A stretch of DNA of 64,000 nt, taken from Peronospora farinosa (lineage: Eukaryota; Oomycota; Peronosporomycetes; Peronosporales; Peronosporaceae). Below are positions 9,554 to 19,215 of the stretch, piece by piece (the first letter of the stretch is position 1; the number at the start of each line of letters is the position of its first letter). The position numbers were made by a program, and so were the translations under genes. The notes beneath the pieces were generated by a model. That model was given only the letters and a program-made list of their open reading frames with translations, was not told the origin of the DNA and did no database searches. The DNA is taken from contig CANTFK010000001.1 of NCBI GenBank assembly GCA_947646735.1, positions 62,001 to 126,000 of the forward strand, given 5' to 3'.

Positions 9554-10154
9554 TGTAACGGGCTCAACGTTACACGTACCCGTTAAGTATGCGATACTTA
9601 ACGGGCAGGTCTTAAAAGGTACGTAAGTACTTAAGACCTGTCGCTCGGGTGAGACACACCATGTGTCACACCCTTGCGTATGTGATATACACTAGGTGTA
9701 TTCACATTGATGGGGATGACGCCCAGCTGGGACTAGGCGTCATCAAATGACGTCAGTCAGTTACGTCATTGAGCGAGCTTAAATATATTTAAGCTCGCAC
9801 GTTGGGATGCGCATTTATAGAGATGGCACCCATCATTACATATTAACCAATCAGTAGTTAAACATATATTTAGTTATAATTAATTAAATATATCTCAGTC
9901 TTGAATTTCCTTAAACAGAAACACCACGCACGAGAAGTTGAAAGACTTCTGCGTTGACGTCGGTGTTCTAAGTGTTAAGAAGTTCGTTGCACTCTCGCTT
10001 AAGCGAGAGGCAACTGGTGGTACGACTGCTTAAGCAGTCGACCAACCTCCCAACCACCCTCGCACGCGAAGGTAGACGGTATAACCGCTTCCTCGCTTGT
10101 GCATAAGGTGTGTGCTCGTAGTACGAGGCAACTTCATAGAAGTGCCCGTCTACA
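9554..10154 (+). repeat. 3' LTR of element B
   Basis: 601 bp, about 99% identical by eye to 2034-2635. The first ~380 bp show no difference; differences are an inserted T, G/C, A/G and A/G substitutions and two single-base deletions in the 3' third. Confidence 0.92.
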
Positions 10155-10159
10155 CTTAG

Positions 10160-10974
10160 TGCATGGAGGAGGAAGCGATGTTTTCAGAGGCTTTCCTTGC
10201 TTTCTGTAGCTGCTGCTTTAAAGCATGCCGACATATACTTGGAAGCAACACGTTGGTCAAGATTCGAACGCCCTATTCTTCGTCATCCTTCAAATAGACA
10301 TAAATAATGGCCTTTACCTAATGGATGCGCTCATGCAGCTGTTCATCGCTGGCTGTCACGGACTACGGCCTTCACCGTATTTAGCACCTTGGCAATGGCT
10401 TGTCAGCTAAGGAGCTGCATATTAACCGAAATTCTTACTGGGGCGAGCGAGGTCATGAAGAAAAGTTCCAACGACATCCGAGTGAAGGCTGCGTGCATGG
10501 TCGTTCCCTGGGACGTAAACAATGGCCACGCAATGCTAACGCACGCTACGCCATTGCGCGTGAGATGAAGGTTGATATTCCGGTACGATATTGGCATTTA
10601 TGATGTTCACATGTGCTTGTTTTAACAATGCGTACTCTATACCTAGAGCAAGTAAGGCTGACGCGGCTAATGTATACGATGTAGTCAGCAAGCTCTTCTA
10701 CGATAAGCTCGATAAGGGTCCGATACTTTAATCAGTAGCTATTCATCATACATTCTCCTCGTGTCAATTGATACACGGAACGAAAGACTTTGCATTCAAA
10801 TGCTATAGCCAACAGTATTTCCAAGCCAAAAATGGCGAAGAACGATTGAATGTCAACTTACTCAAGTACTTATCTGGTTAAAGTAAACTTATCCAAATAA
10901 AAATTAATGGAGCTCTTGGCAGACTCTTCCAGGAACATCATTATCGGACTATTGGACCAAGCACATTGTAAAAA
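10160..10974. other. intergenic stretch, no gene seen
   Basis: Between the retroelement and the dehydratase gene. Only short open frames; no recognisable domain, repeat or RNA gene. The last part should hold the dehydratase promoter. Confidence 0.5.
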
Positions 10975-12213
10975 ATGACAACGTCCGATCGACATTATAC
11001 TAAGCGTATCCTCGTAACTGGTGGTGCCGGTTTTATTGGTTCCCATGTGGTTATTCATTTGGTTAAGCGATATCCTGAGTACTATATCGTAAATCTAGAT
11101 TCCTTGGACTATTGTTCCTGTGTACGTAATGTGCATTCAACCATTTCTCTGAGTAACAACGAGCAGAATCACAGCCGTAATGATGTCACAATCGACACTG
11201 ACTTTGATCAAGAAAAGGGTATGGAGAATGAAAACGAAGATGACGTTGGTGAACGTCTCCGAGGAAGTTTCTGCGAACTTGGGGACGAGTGGCTAAGTGA
11301 CGACTATCTTGCTATGTTACCTAAAAACTACAAGTTTATTCATGGATGCATCACAGGAGCAGATCTTGTGAATTACATTCTTAAGACAGAGTCCATTGAC
11401 ACTATTATGCACTTTGCAGCTCAGTCTCATGTGGACAATTCGTTTGGAAATTCCATCGACTTTAGTAAGACCAATATTCTTGGCACACACGTGCTGTTGG
11501 AGGCAGCAAGACTGCATGGTGTTGAAAGGTTCATTCATGTAAGCACGGATGAAGTTTATGGAGAAGGAACACCTGGGTCAGCTCCGATGACGGAGGACCA
11601 TGTACTTGAACCTACCAATCCATACGCAGCTACAAAAGCTGGTGCTGAGTTTCTTGTAAAGAGTTTCTATCACTCGTTTGGACTCCCCTCCATCATCACG
11701 AGGAGTAACAACGTGTACGGGCCACATCAGTACCCAGAAAAACTCATCCCAAAGTTAGTAAACCAGATCTTGCGCAATCAACCAGTGACGATCCATGGCG
11801 ACGGTATGCACACTCGCAACTACTTGTACATATCCGATGTTGTCGCAGCGTTTGACCTCATTTTGCACCAAGGCGAAGTGGGAGAAGTCTACAACATTGG
11901 CGGTGAGAATGAACTCTCCAACATGGAAGTCTCAATGGATCTGCTGGCTCTGATGAAGCCACAGCTTTTGGAAAGTGAGATGGCCAAGCTGATCACACAC
12001 GTCCAGGATCGACCCTTCAATGACCACCGGTACATTATTGATGCTGCCAAAATTCGTCGTCTGGGCTGGAAAGAGACAATCTCTTGGCGCGAGGGTCTGC
12101 GCAAGACGGTCAAGTGGTTTTGTCGCTATGGACATCGTTTTAACAATATTGACCACGCGCTCGAGGCCCATCCGATCAATTTCAAGAAGACATACAAGCT
12201 CAGTCTATCTTAA
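10975..12213 (+). CDS. NAD-dependent dTDP/UDP-glucose 4,6-dehydratase-like protein
   Basis: Single-exon gene, 412 aa. It is a short-chain dehydrogenase/reductase (extended SDR) that would convert an NDP-glucose to its 4-keto-6-deoxy form on the way to rhamnose-type sugars. Seen: Rossmann glycine motif GGAGFIGSH at residues 16-24; the dehydratase-specific Thr-Asp-Glu at 191-193 (VSTDEVYGE); the catalytic YxxxK at Tyr217/Lys221; NNVYGPHQ and a C-terminal RPFNDHRY substrate loop. TDE rather than TSS separates 4,6-dehydratases from UDP-glucose epimerases. Odd: a ~55-residue acidic insertion (about 60-112) with no counterpart in bacterial RmlB. Closest expected relatives are TGDS/RmlB/RHM; which nucleotide sugar is used cannot be told. 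Confidence 0.88.
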   Translation: MTTSDRHYTKRILVTGGAGFIGSHVVIHLVKRYPEYYIVNLDSLDYCSCVRNVHSTISLSNNEQNHSRNDVTIDTDFDQEKGMENENEDDVGERLRGSFCELGDEWLSDDYLAMLPKNYKFIHGCITGADLVNYILKTESIDTIMHFAAQSHVDNSFGNSIDFSKTNILGTHVLLEAARLHGVERFIHVSTDEVYGEGTPGSAPMTEDHVLEPTNPYAATKAGAEFLVKSFYHSFGLPSIITRSNNVYGPHQYPEKLIPKLVNQILRNQPVTIHGDGMHTRNYLYISDVVAAFDLILHQGEVGEVYNIGGENELSNMEVSMDLLALMKPQLLESEMAKLITHVQDRPFNDHRYIIDAAKIRRLGWKETISWREGLRKTVKWFCRYGHRFNNIDHALEAHPINFKKTYKLSLS

Positions 12214-12637
12214 ATCAGCTGTAGTATCGTCGTCAGGTACATGTGCTCTCACAATATGAACGAGTAAAGTAATATCATCGTCTATCTTTAATCGATTGAG
12301 GTTCTACAAAGTTTTGCTTCTAGGCCAGGCCGTCCAACGACAAATATAAGTCGAGAAACGAATCCATTTTTTGACGTCTGATTATCAGGTTGTGATTTAA
12401 GTGTGATTGAAGCGGCATGTCGGTTGATCACGACATGATAAATAAAGAGACATTTCAGAACATCGGTGTTCGTTTGCCACTGTCTCATTGCAGTCCTTGA
12501 CCTGTTGTTGGCGCGAGCGTCGATCTTTTGTTCCGGTTGACGGGACCTTTGTTCATAAAGAGCAAGATCCTTTGTGCTTTGGTTCACATCTGCACTATCT
12601 GGACATTGCTGTTAAGCTGAAAGATGATCAGAGCTGC
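12214..12637. other. intergenic stretch between convergent genes
   Basis: Lies between the stop codons of the dehydratase (+) and the seven-helix protein (-). No domain or repeat recognised; probably 3' UTRs. Confidence 0.5.
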
Positions 12638-13935
12638 TCAACTGTAACGTGCTCCAGGCCATCCTGGAATTTCCTTGGGTGGCTCATAGTCTCCATGCGT
12701 TTGAATCGGAAACTGTATGCGTTCACGTGCAGGGTGCATCTGCTGGTGAGATGAATAAGCCTGGTGAAGGCAGTGATGACTATCACGAGACAGATGGGAA
12801 GTATCTGGCAACGGCTCCGGTGTGCTTCCTGAGGACCACGATCCTTGCGAGAGGTTGGCGTGGGTGGATGAATGATAGCTTGAATCCACCGTCCGTGGAG
12901 AAAACGACGTCATGAGCGTCACATCCCACTTGTTCTGGGTCAAATGGTATTGCCGGTGATGCGCACACCATACGCAGTCCGGCGACGAGCATTCGACAAA
13001 CTCCACTAGCGAGTGTGACGGTACCACTACCATTCGTGTGGGTTCGCGCTGTTTGACACGCCGCATAATGTACAAAAAGGCTATACTCAGAAACAGATCT
13101 GTGACAAGATACTTGATGACGCAAAAAGCCTCAAAGCTCAAAGAGGACCACGAGTCCTTCACACCCGAGAAAAAAGTGGGTACATCCATGATAATCTGTA
13201 GCGTTAATGACGTCGTCAATAGAGCCAACAACAATGACATTTGCATCACTGACTTTTTCTTCATATCTTCAGTCATTGCAGCTGATAGCAATCTTTCTCT
13301 CAATTGAATAGCGACGTAACATGCTACTACGGTATCAAATACCAGTGTAACAATGTTGATAACTCGATGGGTAAAAAAGAGAGAATTTGCATCTCTCGGA
13401 TAAGTTTCAATACTCCTGGGAGTATTTAATCCATAACAGAGCACGCGTATTGCCATAGCTGATGTCCAAATGAAATGAATTGAGTGTAAAAACACCAGTG
13501 GATGTGATACAGTCATCCGTTTCGATCTCTGAAGTTCTTGAGCCGTTACTCGTCCTGCCGTTATTGCACTAGACCATTGAAAAATCACCGCCGCCGTACA
13601 CAATAACACCATCGAATTGGACCACCATAAACACGCTACACCGATGGCCAGTACACTGGAATTGCACATTCCGAGCCAAAAGATTAACCGTAATACACAG
13701 GACACTAGAAGCACCTGTAATAATACATAATACTGTCAAATTTAATACCCTCCAAAACCAGATATTTCGTATAACGTACAATATGGAAAAGAATACGGCG
13801 TCGATGGGAGTTCCAATAGAGCTGGTGAAATGTACGCCATAGAATAAGTCCAAGTAGTACGGTTTCTACTAGCATAGGCAGTAGTAATACCCAGCTTCCA
13901 CATTGCAACTCTGATGTTGGAGGTAACCACACCAT
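12638..13935 (-). CDS. seven-transmembrane protein with cytoplasmic tail, two exons
   Basis: Exon 1 13935-13780 (52 codons), intron 13779-13715 (65 nt, GTACGT...ACAG, phase 0), exon 2 13714-12638; product about 410 aa. The exon 2 frame has no ATG of its own near the start (it opens with GTG after a TGA and the splice site), so the upstream exon is needed. Hydrophobic segments: one in exon 1 (SWVLLLPMLVETVLLGLILW) and six in exon 2, giving seven helices, then a ~150-residue Ser/His-rich tail. The topology resembles GPCR-like or TOM1/THH1-type proteins, but no diagnostic motif was found, so the function is unknown. It is divergent from the subtilisin gene. Confidence 0.72.
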
Positions 13936-14742
13936 AAAGAGACTTGATTGACTTGGTGCAGCTCAAAGTTTGGAATGAAAACTTTAAAATAAACGGAATA
14001 CGGTACAGATTTCCAACCTGCTTTCGGTGCTGTCGACAGGCTCTTTGATTGGTTTTGATAGCGACAGGTCCCTTTGAAGACGGGCGCACGACTGTATTTA
14101 ACTACAGTATGAAGATGAAATGGGTACACTATTGGGTTTCGACTATTGGGATTTTAGTGTGACTAACCGTATCCAAGGGCCGTTGGGGTCCTGTAACTGT
14201 ATTTTGGGGTTTTTTAGAGCCCAAAAAAAGATGGGAATAGAGCGTTTCGATAAAAAAAAAACTACTGCGACCGACTGAAACGTGTAGAGAAAGAAGATGA
14301 ATATTACTATGATGACGTATATGAAGTTGTTGCAGTAGCGCTATTAAACTGTAGTCTTGTCTTTTCTCTTTATCGCTTCTAACGACATATTGCGCCTCTT
14401 AGCTGGGCAGTACATTTAATTCATAGTAATTACTACCATAATTGAGCCATCAATTAAGATTTTGTTTAGGATAGTCTTGCACAAACAAATATATATCGTC
14501 GTAAGCCTGTATCCCATCATGTCCTTTAGAAACGCATATACTAACTACTAGTTGAAAACTGTAAAAAACTGTAAAACATGGTCAAAACGTATTATTATAA
14601 CCTGTCATTCATCATTTCCTCCTATTATCGATCAATTTACATGCTTTGGCTTTATCTCTTACTTAAACGTAAATTAAGCGTCTCCAATACTTCACCTAAA
14701 TTACGTACGGAACACCACATTCAACTTGAAGCCAGTCTCATC
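13936..14742. other. intergenic region between divergent genes
   Basis: About 0.8 kb between the start of the seven-helix gene (-) and the chosen start of the subtilisin gene (+). AT-rich; contains open codons upstream of the subtilisin start (from 14578) that lack signal-peptide character. No other gene seen. Confidence 0.5.
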
Positions 14743-16363
14743 ATGCGTCATAGTCGACGCCATCTCGCTCTCTTTCTCGCGCTGTTTCTCGTCCCCATCG
14801 ACTCTTTTAGTCGCGTTTTTCTTGTGCATCTACACCCTATTCTTGACGCTCAAAGTCTCTCTCGATTGTCTCATCTCTCACGCTCTGAGCGTCGAAAGCA
14901 AGTGCATCAAACCTTGTCGAGCATTGTAAATGACGTCCAACGTAGTGTTTCGAGCTTTATTACGGCTCAAAATGACGAGAAAATCAACGTGATTCCTCTA
15001 TGGCTACAGAACACACTGATAGTTTATTATACAGAGGAAAATGATTTGCTAAATCAGTTTTTCAATCGAGATCTTGAAAGGTTTCCAGGGGTCTTGGACA
15101 TTGAAGAAGATACTCGAGTTTTAAGGTTAATTCAAGCACAAGAAGAAGAAGAGAAAGACGAAAAAGAAGAAGAAGTAGCTCAAAGTAATATTAAGCTACT
15201 TCATGCTCCACAATTGTGGGCAACAGGAGCAAAGGGAAAGGGGATTGTCGTGGCCAGTATTGACTCGGGTGTACGATACACTCACGAAGCTCTTAGAGAT
15301 ACTTTTAGAGGTAGGTTCTATTAATTTTATTTCTACTCTTGACAGCTGACATATAGTGGTTTGTTTCTCAGGAACAAAGGAAAATCACGTGGACTTTGAT
15401 TACTCTTTCTGGTTTACGCCAGGTACAGACAAATCGAAGGAAACGCCGGATACAGCAGATGAAGTGGGTCATGGAACACATACGATGGGGACAGTAGTGG
15501 GAGGTAAAGGAATCGGTATTGCTCCGGAGGCGACGTGGATCACTGCACGAGCATTTGATATCTGGGGTGCGGCGAATAAGAGTGACTTTTTGCTGGCAGC
15601 ACAGTGGGTTTTGTGCCCAACCAAAATAGACGGCACGGGAATAAACTGTTCACTCGGTGCAGACGTGGTGACCAATTCGTTTGGGGTCGACCGATCGACG
15701 CCTGTTTATCCGCAATGGACGTGGCTGAGCAAAGTGATTGATACATGGCGAGCAGCTGGCGTCTACCCAGTATTTGCCAGTGGGAATACCAACGGGTTTT
15801 TGTGTGGGAGTGTATATTATCCCGGTAGCCGTGAAGACACGATCGCGGTGGGAGCATTGATTGGAGGGAGTTCGCTTTGGGGCGCAAGTGGGAAGGGTCC
15901 AAGTTTGGATAGTGACTACGGTTTCCATAACATGCCGACGCATGTAAGCAGCAAGTATATTATCAAGCCTGATTTTGTTGCTCCTGGGGTGGGTATTCGA
16001 TCGGCAATGAGCGTCAAGGACGGTGTCTACACCCGGCTTACTGGAACGTCAATGGCGACACCACACGTGACAGGTGCCATCGCACTGCTACTTAGTTTAG
16101 CTCACTCGAAAACGCCAGCTTATGAAACGATCTTGCGGAGTTTAACCGAGTCAACCACGCACAAGTTGCATAAACCTTTTCTCGTACCCAGCAAATGCGG
16201 CAACACCTCATACCAAGAGTATCCCAATAACATATACGGATGGGGCTTGGTGAATGTATGCTTAGCGGCAAAACACCTCGGTTTTCCGTGTGACGACTTA
16301 AGCATAGCCACTGTTGGAGAGGAAGAATTTGTTACACTCGCTGATGTCCAGGCGACGGAGTAA
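14743..16363 (+). CDS. secreted subtilisin-like serine protease (S8), two exons
   Basis: Exon 1 14743-15310, intron 15311-15371 (61 nt, GTAGGT...CTCAG), exon 2 15372-16363; 519 aa. The start at 14743 was preferred over the in-frame ATG at 14578 because it opens a good signal peptide (basic MRHSRRH, then hydrophobic ALFLALFLV). Domains: signal (1-23), propeptide (about 24-145, with an acidic EEEKDEKEEE stretch near its end), catalytic domain. Triad: Asp174 (ASIDSG), His223 (GHGTH), Ser416 (GTSMATPH); oxyanion Asn328 (ASGN). All catalytic residues are present, so it should be active outside the cell, probably on host or own wall proteins. The intron falls between the Asp and His motifs; joining restores one frame. 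Confidence 0.93.
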
Positions 16364-17325
16364 ACGTGAGCTGCTTTCATTCGAGGCAATACAAAAGCTC
16401 AGGTGATTCAAGTCATCTCATGTCTTTTCGGACTGACCGTGTATCGTCGAGGTTTCATGATGTCCAGGATGCAATATCATGTATGGAAGATTGAGGACCT
16501 GTGTGTCTTAATTTTCGTATTGCTGTGCGCCTGGTAGGTGTAATCCTTGTTAGTGATGGATTGAAAGTCGAGACTAATTCCTATAATCTTTCTGGTGGTC
16601 AGATAAACCCATCAAGGTCGGAATCGATGTCCGTAAATTGATGCCTGGCTGCATTGCACTCGCCATAACAAGGCAGCAGCATGTTTTTCAGATCGATATT
16701 TTTGAAGAACGAAGACTTACGGACACTTCTTACAAGATCATGCTACAGTTCTTCATCGGCCACCGTCAAATTGATCTACTCAAGACAAGTGGCTTGATCT
16801 TTCGTACTCGATGCTACTTGAGCGGATCTATTGGAGATAGTCCAACTATAATGGCGCATTTTGCTTATCGTTTGCTTGAATGCTGCTACCACTAGTGGTA
16901 CTTACAATGATATTTGACCGCTGTGATGTCGTCATAAGCGGCATTGGAGCATGCTCGAGCGTAAGCAAGTCGAAGAATGTGTCAGTGTAGTTTTCTCCGC
17001 CACGTATGGTCAAGATTTTCCATTTGCGTACCACCCGCAAGGGTCATAGATGAATACAATTCACCATTTGTACTTCCCATGGCCGCGTATTTGGCATTGA
17101 GCTGTTACCACAGTATCACTCTGACGGAATGATCAAGTGTACTTTCACCAAGTGATATACATACAGCTCAGTTAGCAGCTTTTCTAGCCAATGTATCTGT
17201 TCGCCAACATGTGGTTGACTGAATGCTATCGTGGATGCGCCAAGTACATTATGCTATCCGATTCACTAGATATGAATTCTTGCCCAAGAGAGCACCGAGA
17301 GTTGTCACTCGCTATCTTGAATCAA
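16364..17325. other. intergenic stretch, no gene seen
   Basis: Nearly 1 kb downstream of the subtilisin gene. Only short frames without family features; may hold eroded sequence that I cannot assign. Confidence 0.4.
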
Positions 17326-17743
17326 CAAAAGCGTTAGGACGACAGGACAGGAGAGTACGACAATACAGTGCCCCAGGAATTGGACGAAACTTTCTCTAAA
17401 AGTTATGAGCTCATGGAATCGGATGATACTGGAACGTACAGTTTTGAACGTCATCATCATTCGACTGAAGTGGTTTCTGATGTTTTACTCATACTGTAGT
17501 TACCTTGTTTGTAGTCATATGCCTTGGTCGGACGCCTTTGTAGGACCCAGGCGTAAACTTATGGAATATTCCACTTACAACGTTCAACAATGACGAACGC
17601 TATACGTGGTGATCAAGTTAACGGAGCCCAACAATTAAGTGACCGACCATTCACGAGGAAGATAATGCAGTTTCGTCGAACAATATAGAGCAGTCAGTAT
17701 ATTGTCGTACTGTCCTGTCCTGTCCTATCGTTCTAACGCTTTG
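17326..17743. mobile_element. MITE-like element with ~45-bp terminal inverted repeats
   Basis: CAAAAGCGTTAGGACGACAG at 17326 onward (through GACAATACAGTG at 17369) matches, in reverse complement, the right end at 17697-17743 (AGTATATTGTCGTAC... to TAACGCTTTG). The ends are about 85% complementary. The 330-bp interior has no coding capacity, as in a non-autonomous DNA transposon. No clear target duplication was found, so the superfamily is not called. Confidence 0.5.
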
Positions 17744-18024
17744 TCCACGAGTGAAAACGCAGTTTCTCGTGGACAAGAACTTCCAGAACAAGGCAGTCAG
17801 ACATTACAGGGATACATCTAGAGTACAATTGTCAAGCAAAAGAACCTTCCAAAGGCTCAAAAAGAACCACATATTGTAGAAAAAATACCTATCACCTGTT
17901 GCATACGTGGTCACCAGCTCTTTTCATATGTCCAGGGGGGGCCTGCTTTAGGTGTATATGACCAGTAACCCATTCATTGAGAAACGTCGTCTTCAGTGTT
18001 GAATTTTCTTCGTTAAGTCTCAGA

Positions 18025-18672
18025 ATGAAGTCGCTATTCTTGTGGACAACTCGAATCTTGAGTTTCTCTCTTGGTCATAGGACCAATGCAATCGACGTGA
18101 GTGTCTGTCTTGACGCCACGTATGCATTGGTATCAAGTCAGAAAAGCGATATCTGTTCTGGTCGTGGTGACAATTCACTTGGAAGTTTATGTCCATTGAA
18201 AGGTGAAGTGGCCGTTGGCGACTGTCATCCGTTTTTGCCTTCGTTCCTTGTGGATGGAGGAGGCTGCATCTTACAAGAAGATACCGAGTGTCGAATTATC
18301 ATGGGGACGACATGGGGCTGTGTATTGCCGTCTATTGGTTGTAAACAACAGGAAACATCATGTCCGACATGGGTCGTGACAAACTCAGATGAGACCGTGA
18401 ACATCGATGTCAGCCACTCCGTTAATGGGAACGAGAAGTATGACGACAACTGGTTCGTCCAGACGTCACCAGTGACGAAACTCTATAATTGTGGAGACAA
18501 GCCGACGCCGGCACCGACACCGACATCGACAGAAGCTCCGACACCGGCGTTGACGGAAGCTCCGACGCCGCAACCAACAATATTCGCTCCAGCACCGAAG
18601 CCATTAGTATCGAGCATTTTGAAACCACCCGTAATTGAGCCGCCGACTGCATGCCAAGGTGGGAATCAATGA
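18025..18672 (+). CDS. small secreted Cys-rich protein with Pro/Thr-rich tail
   Basis: The start at 18025 (MKSLFLWT...) was chosen over an upstream in-frame ATG at 17977 because a hydrophobic leader follows, although its core is weak (SLFLWTTRILSFSLG). The body (about residues 30-145) has regularly spaced Cys (CLDA, DICSGRG, SLCPLKG, GDCHPFL, GGCILQ, TECRI, WGCVLP, GCKQQ, SCPTW), typical of disulphide-stabilised secreted domains of oomycetes. A mucin-like tail follows with repeats of the type EAPTPALT. The frame stops at 18672, but Pro/Thr-rich coding-like sequence continues in other frames, so the tail has probably been truncated by a frameshift. Exact role unknown; a cell-wall or host-interface protein is likely. 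Confidence 0.6.
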   Translation: MKSLFLWTTRILSFSLGHRTNAIDVSVCLDATYALVSSQKSDICSGRGDNSLGSLCPLKGEVAVGDCHPFLPSFLVDGGGCILQEDTECRIIMGTTWGCVLPSIGCKQQETSCPTWVVTNSDETVNIDVSHSVNGNEKYDDNWFVQTSPVTKLYNCGDKPTPAPTPTSTEAPTPALTEAPTPQPTIFAPAPKPLVSSILKPPVIEPPTACQGGNQ

Positions 18673-19200
18673 TTTCGTCATTTACTACGATGAAGCCTAG
18701 GATGCCATGTCCGCCGACAATTGAACTAGTCACACCTCGTCCGACGATTACGATCCCAGAAACCTCACACCTGGACACGACAGCACCTGTTACACCTTCC
18801 ACTAGACGATGTTTAGTGACGCTGCTCCCAAACACAACGAAGCCTGATACGCCATGTTCTAGTACGACAGGGCAAGCGACGTCTCCATCGATGTCCGACT
18901 TCGACAGAGCTTACACCGTCTCTAACCACGCCGTGTCCAAGTACAATGGATCCTCTACACCGACTTGACAACGCCGTGCTCGAGTACAAGAGAGCTTATA
19001 ACATTTCATAGAAATAGCGACACCTTTGTCAACAACACTGGCCAGGGTACACCAGACTCAGTAACGTATAGGCCAGCGATCGCGTGTCCAAGCACGACAA
19101 AACTTGCAAATCTCCGATTACGCCGTGTCCAAGCACGATAGAGCAAGTAATAGAACTAGCAACGCCACCAGAGACAGTATAAATCTCGTCAACTTCCTCC
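18651..19200 (+). pseudogene. degenerate continuation of the Pro/Thr-rich repeat tail
   Basis: The sequence keeps repeating units that would encode Thr/Pro-rich phrases (CPPTIELVTPRPT, CSSTTGQATSP) and a recurring ACGCCGTGTCCAAG-type segment (near 18931, 19087 and 19120), but in shifting frames with stops. This reads as the decayed distal part of the preceding gene. Confidence 0.45.
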
Positions 19201-19215
19201 CAGACATATCATGCC

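Larger units (their letters stand above)
2029..10159 (+). mobile_element. element B: complete-structure Ty3/gypsy chromovirus with 5-bp TSD CTTAG
   Basis: CTTAG at 2029-2033 is repeated at 10155-10159. Between them lie a 602-bp 5' LTR (2034-2635), a primer-binding-like TGGTAGC from 2638, gag, protease, reverse transcriptase, RNase H, integrase, chromodomain, an antisense ORF, a polypurine tract (9540-9550) and a 601-bp 3' LTR (9554-10154). The order protease-RT-RNase H-integrase-chromodomain is diagnostic of Ty3/gypsy chromoviruses. Gag and pol are interrupted by several stops and frameshifts, so the copy cannot encode a full polyprotein, yet the two LTRs differ at only about six places. It sits about 0.8 kb upstream of the dehydratase gene. 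Confidence 0.92.
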
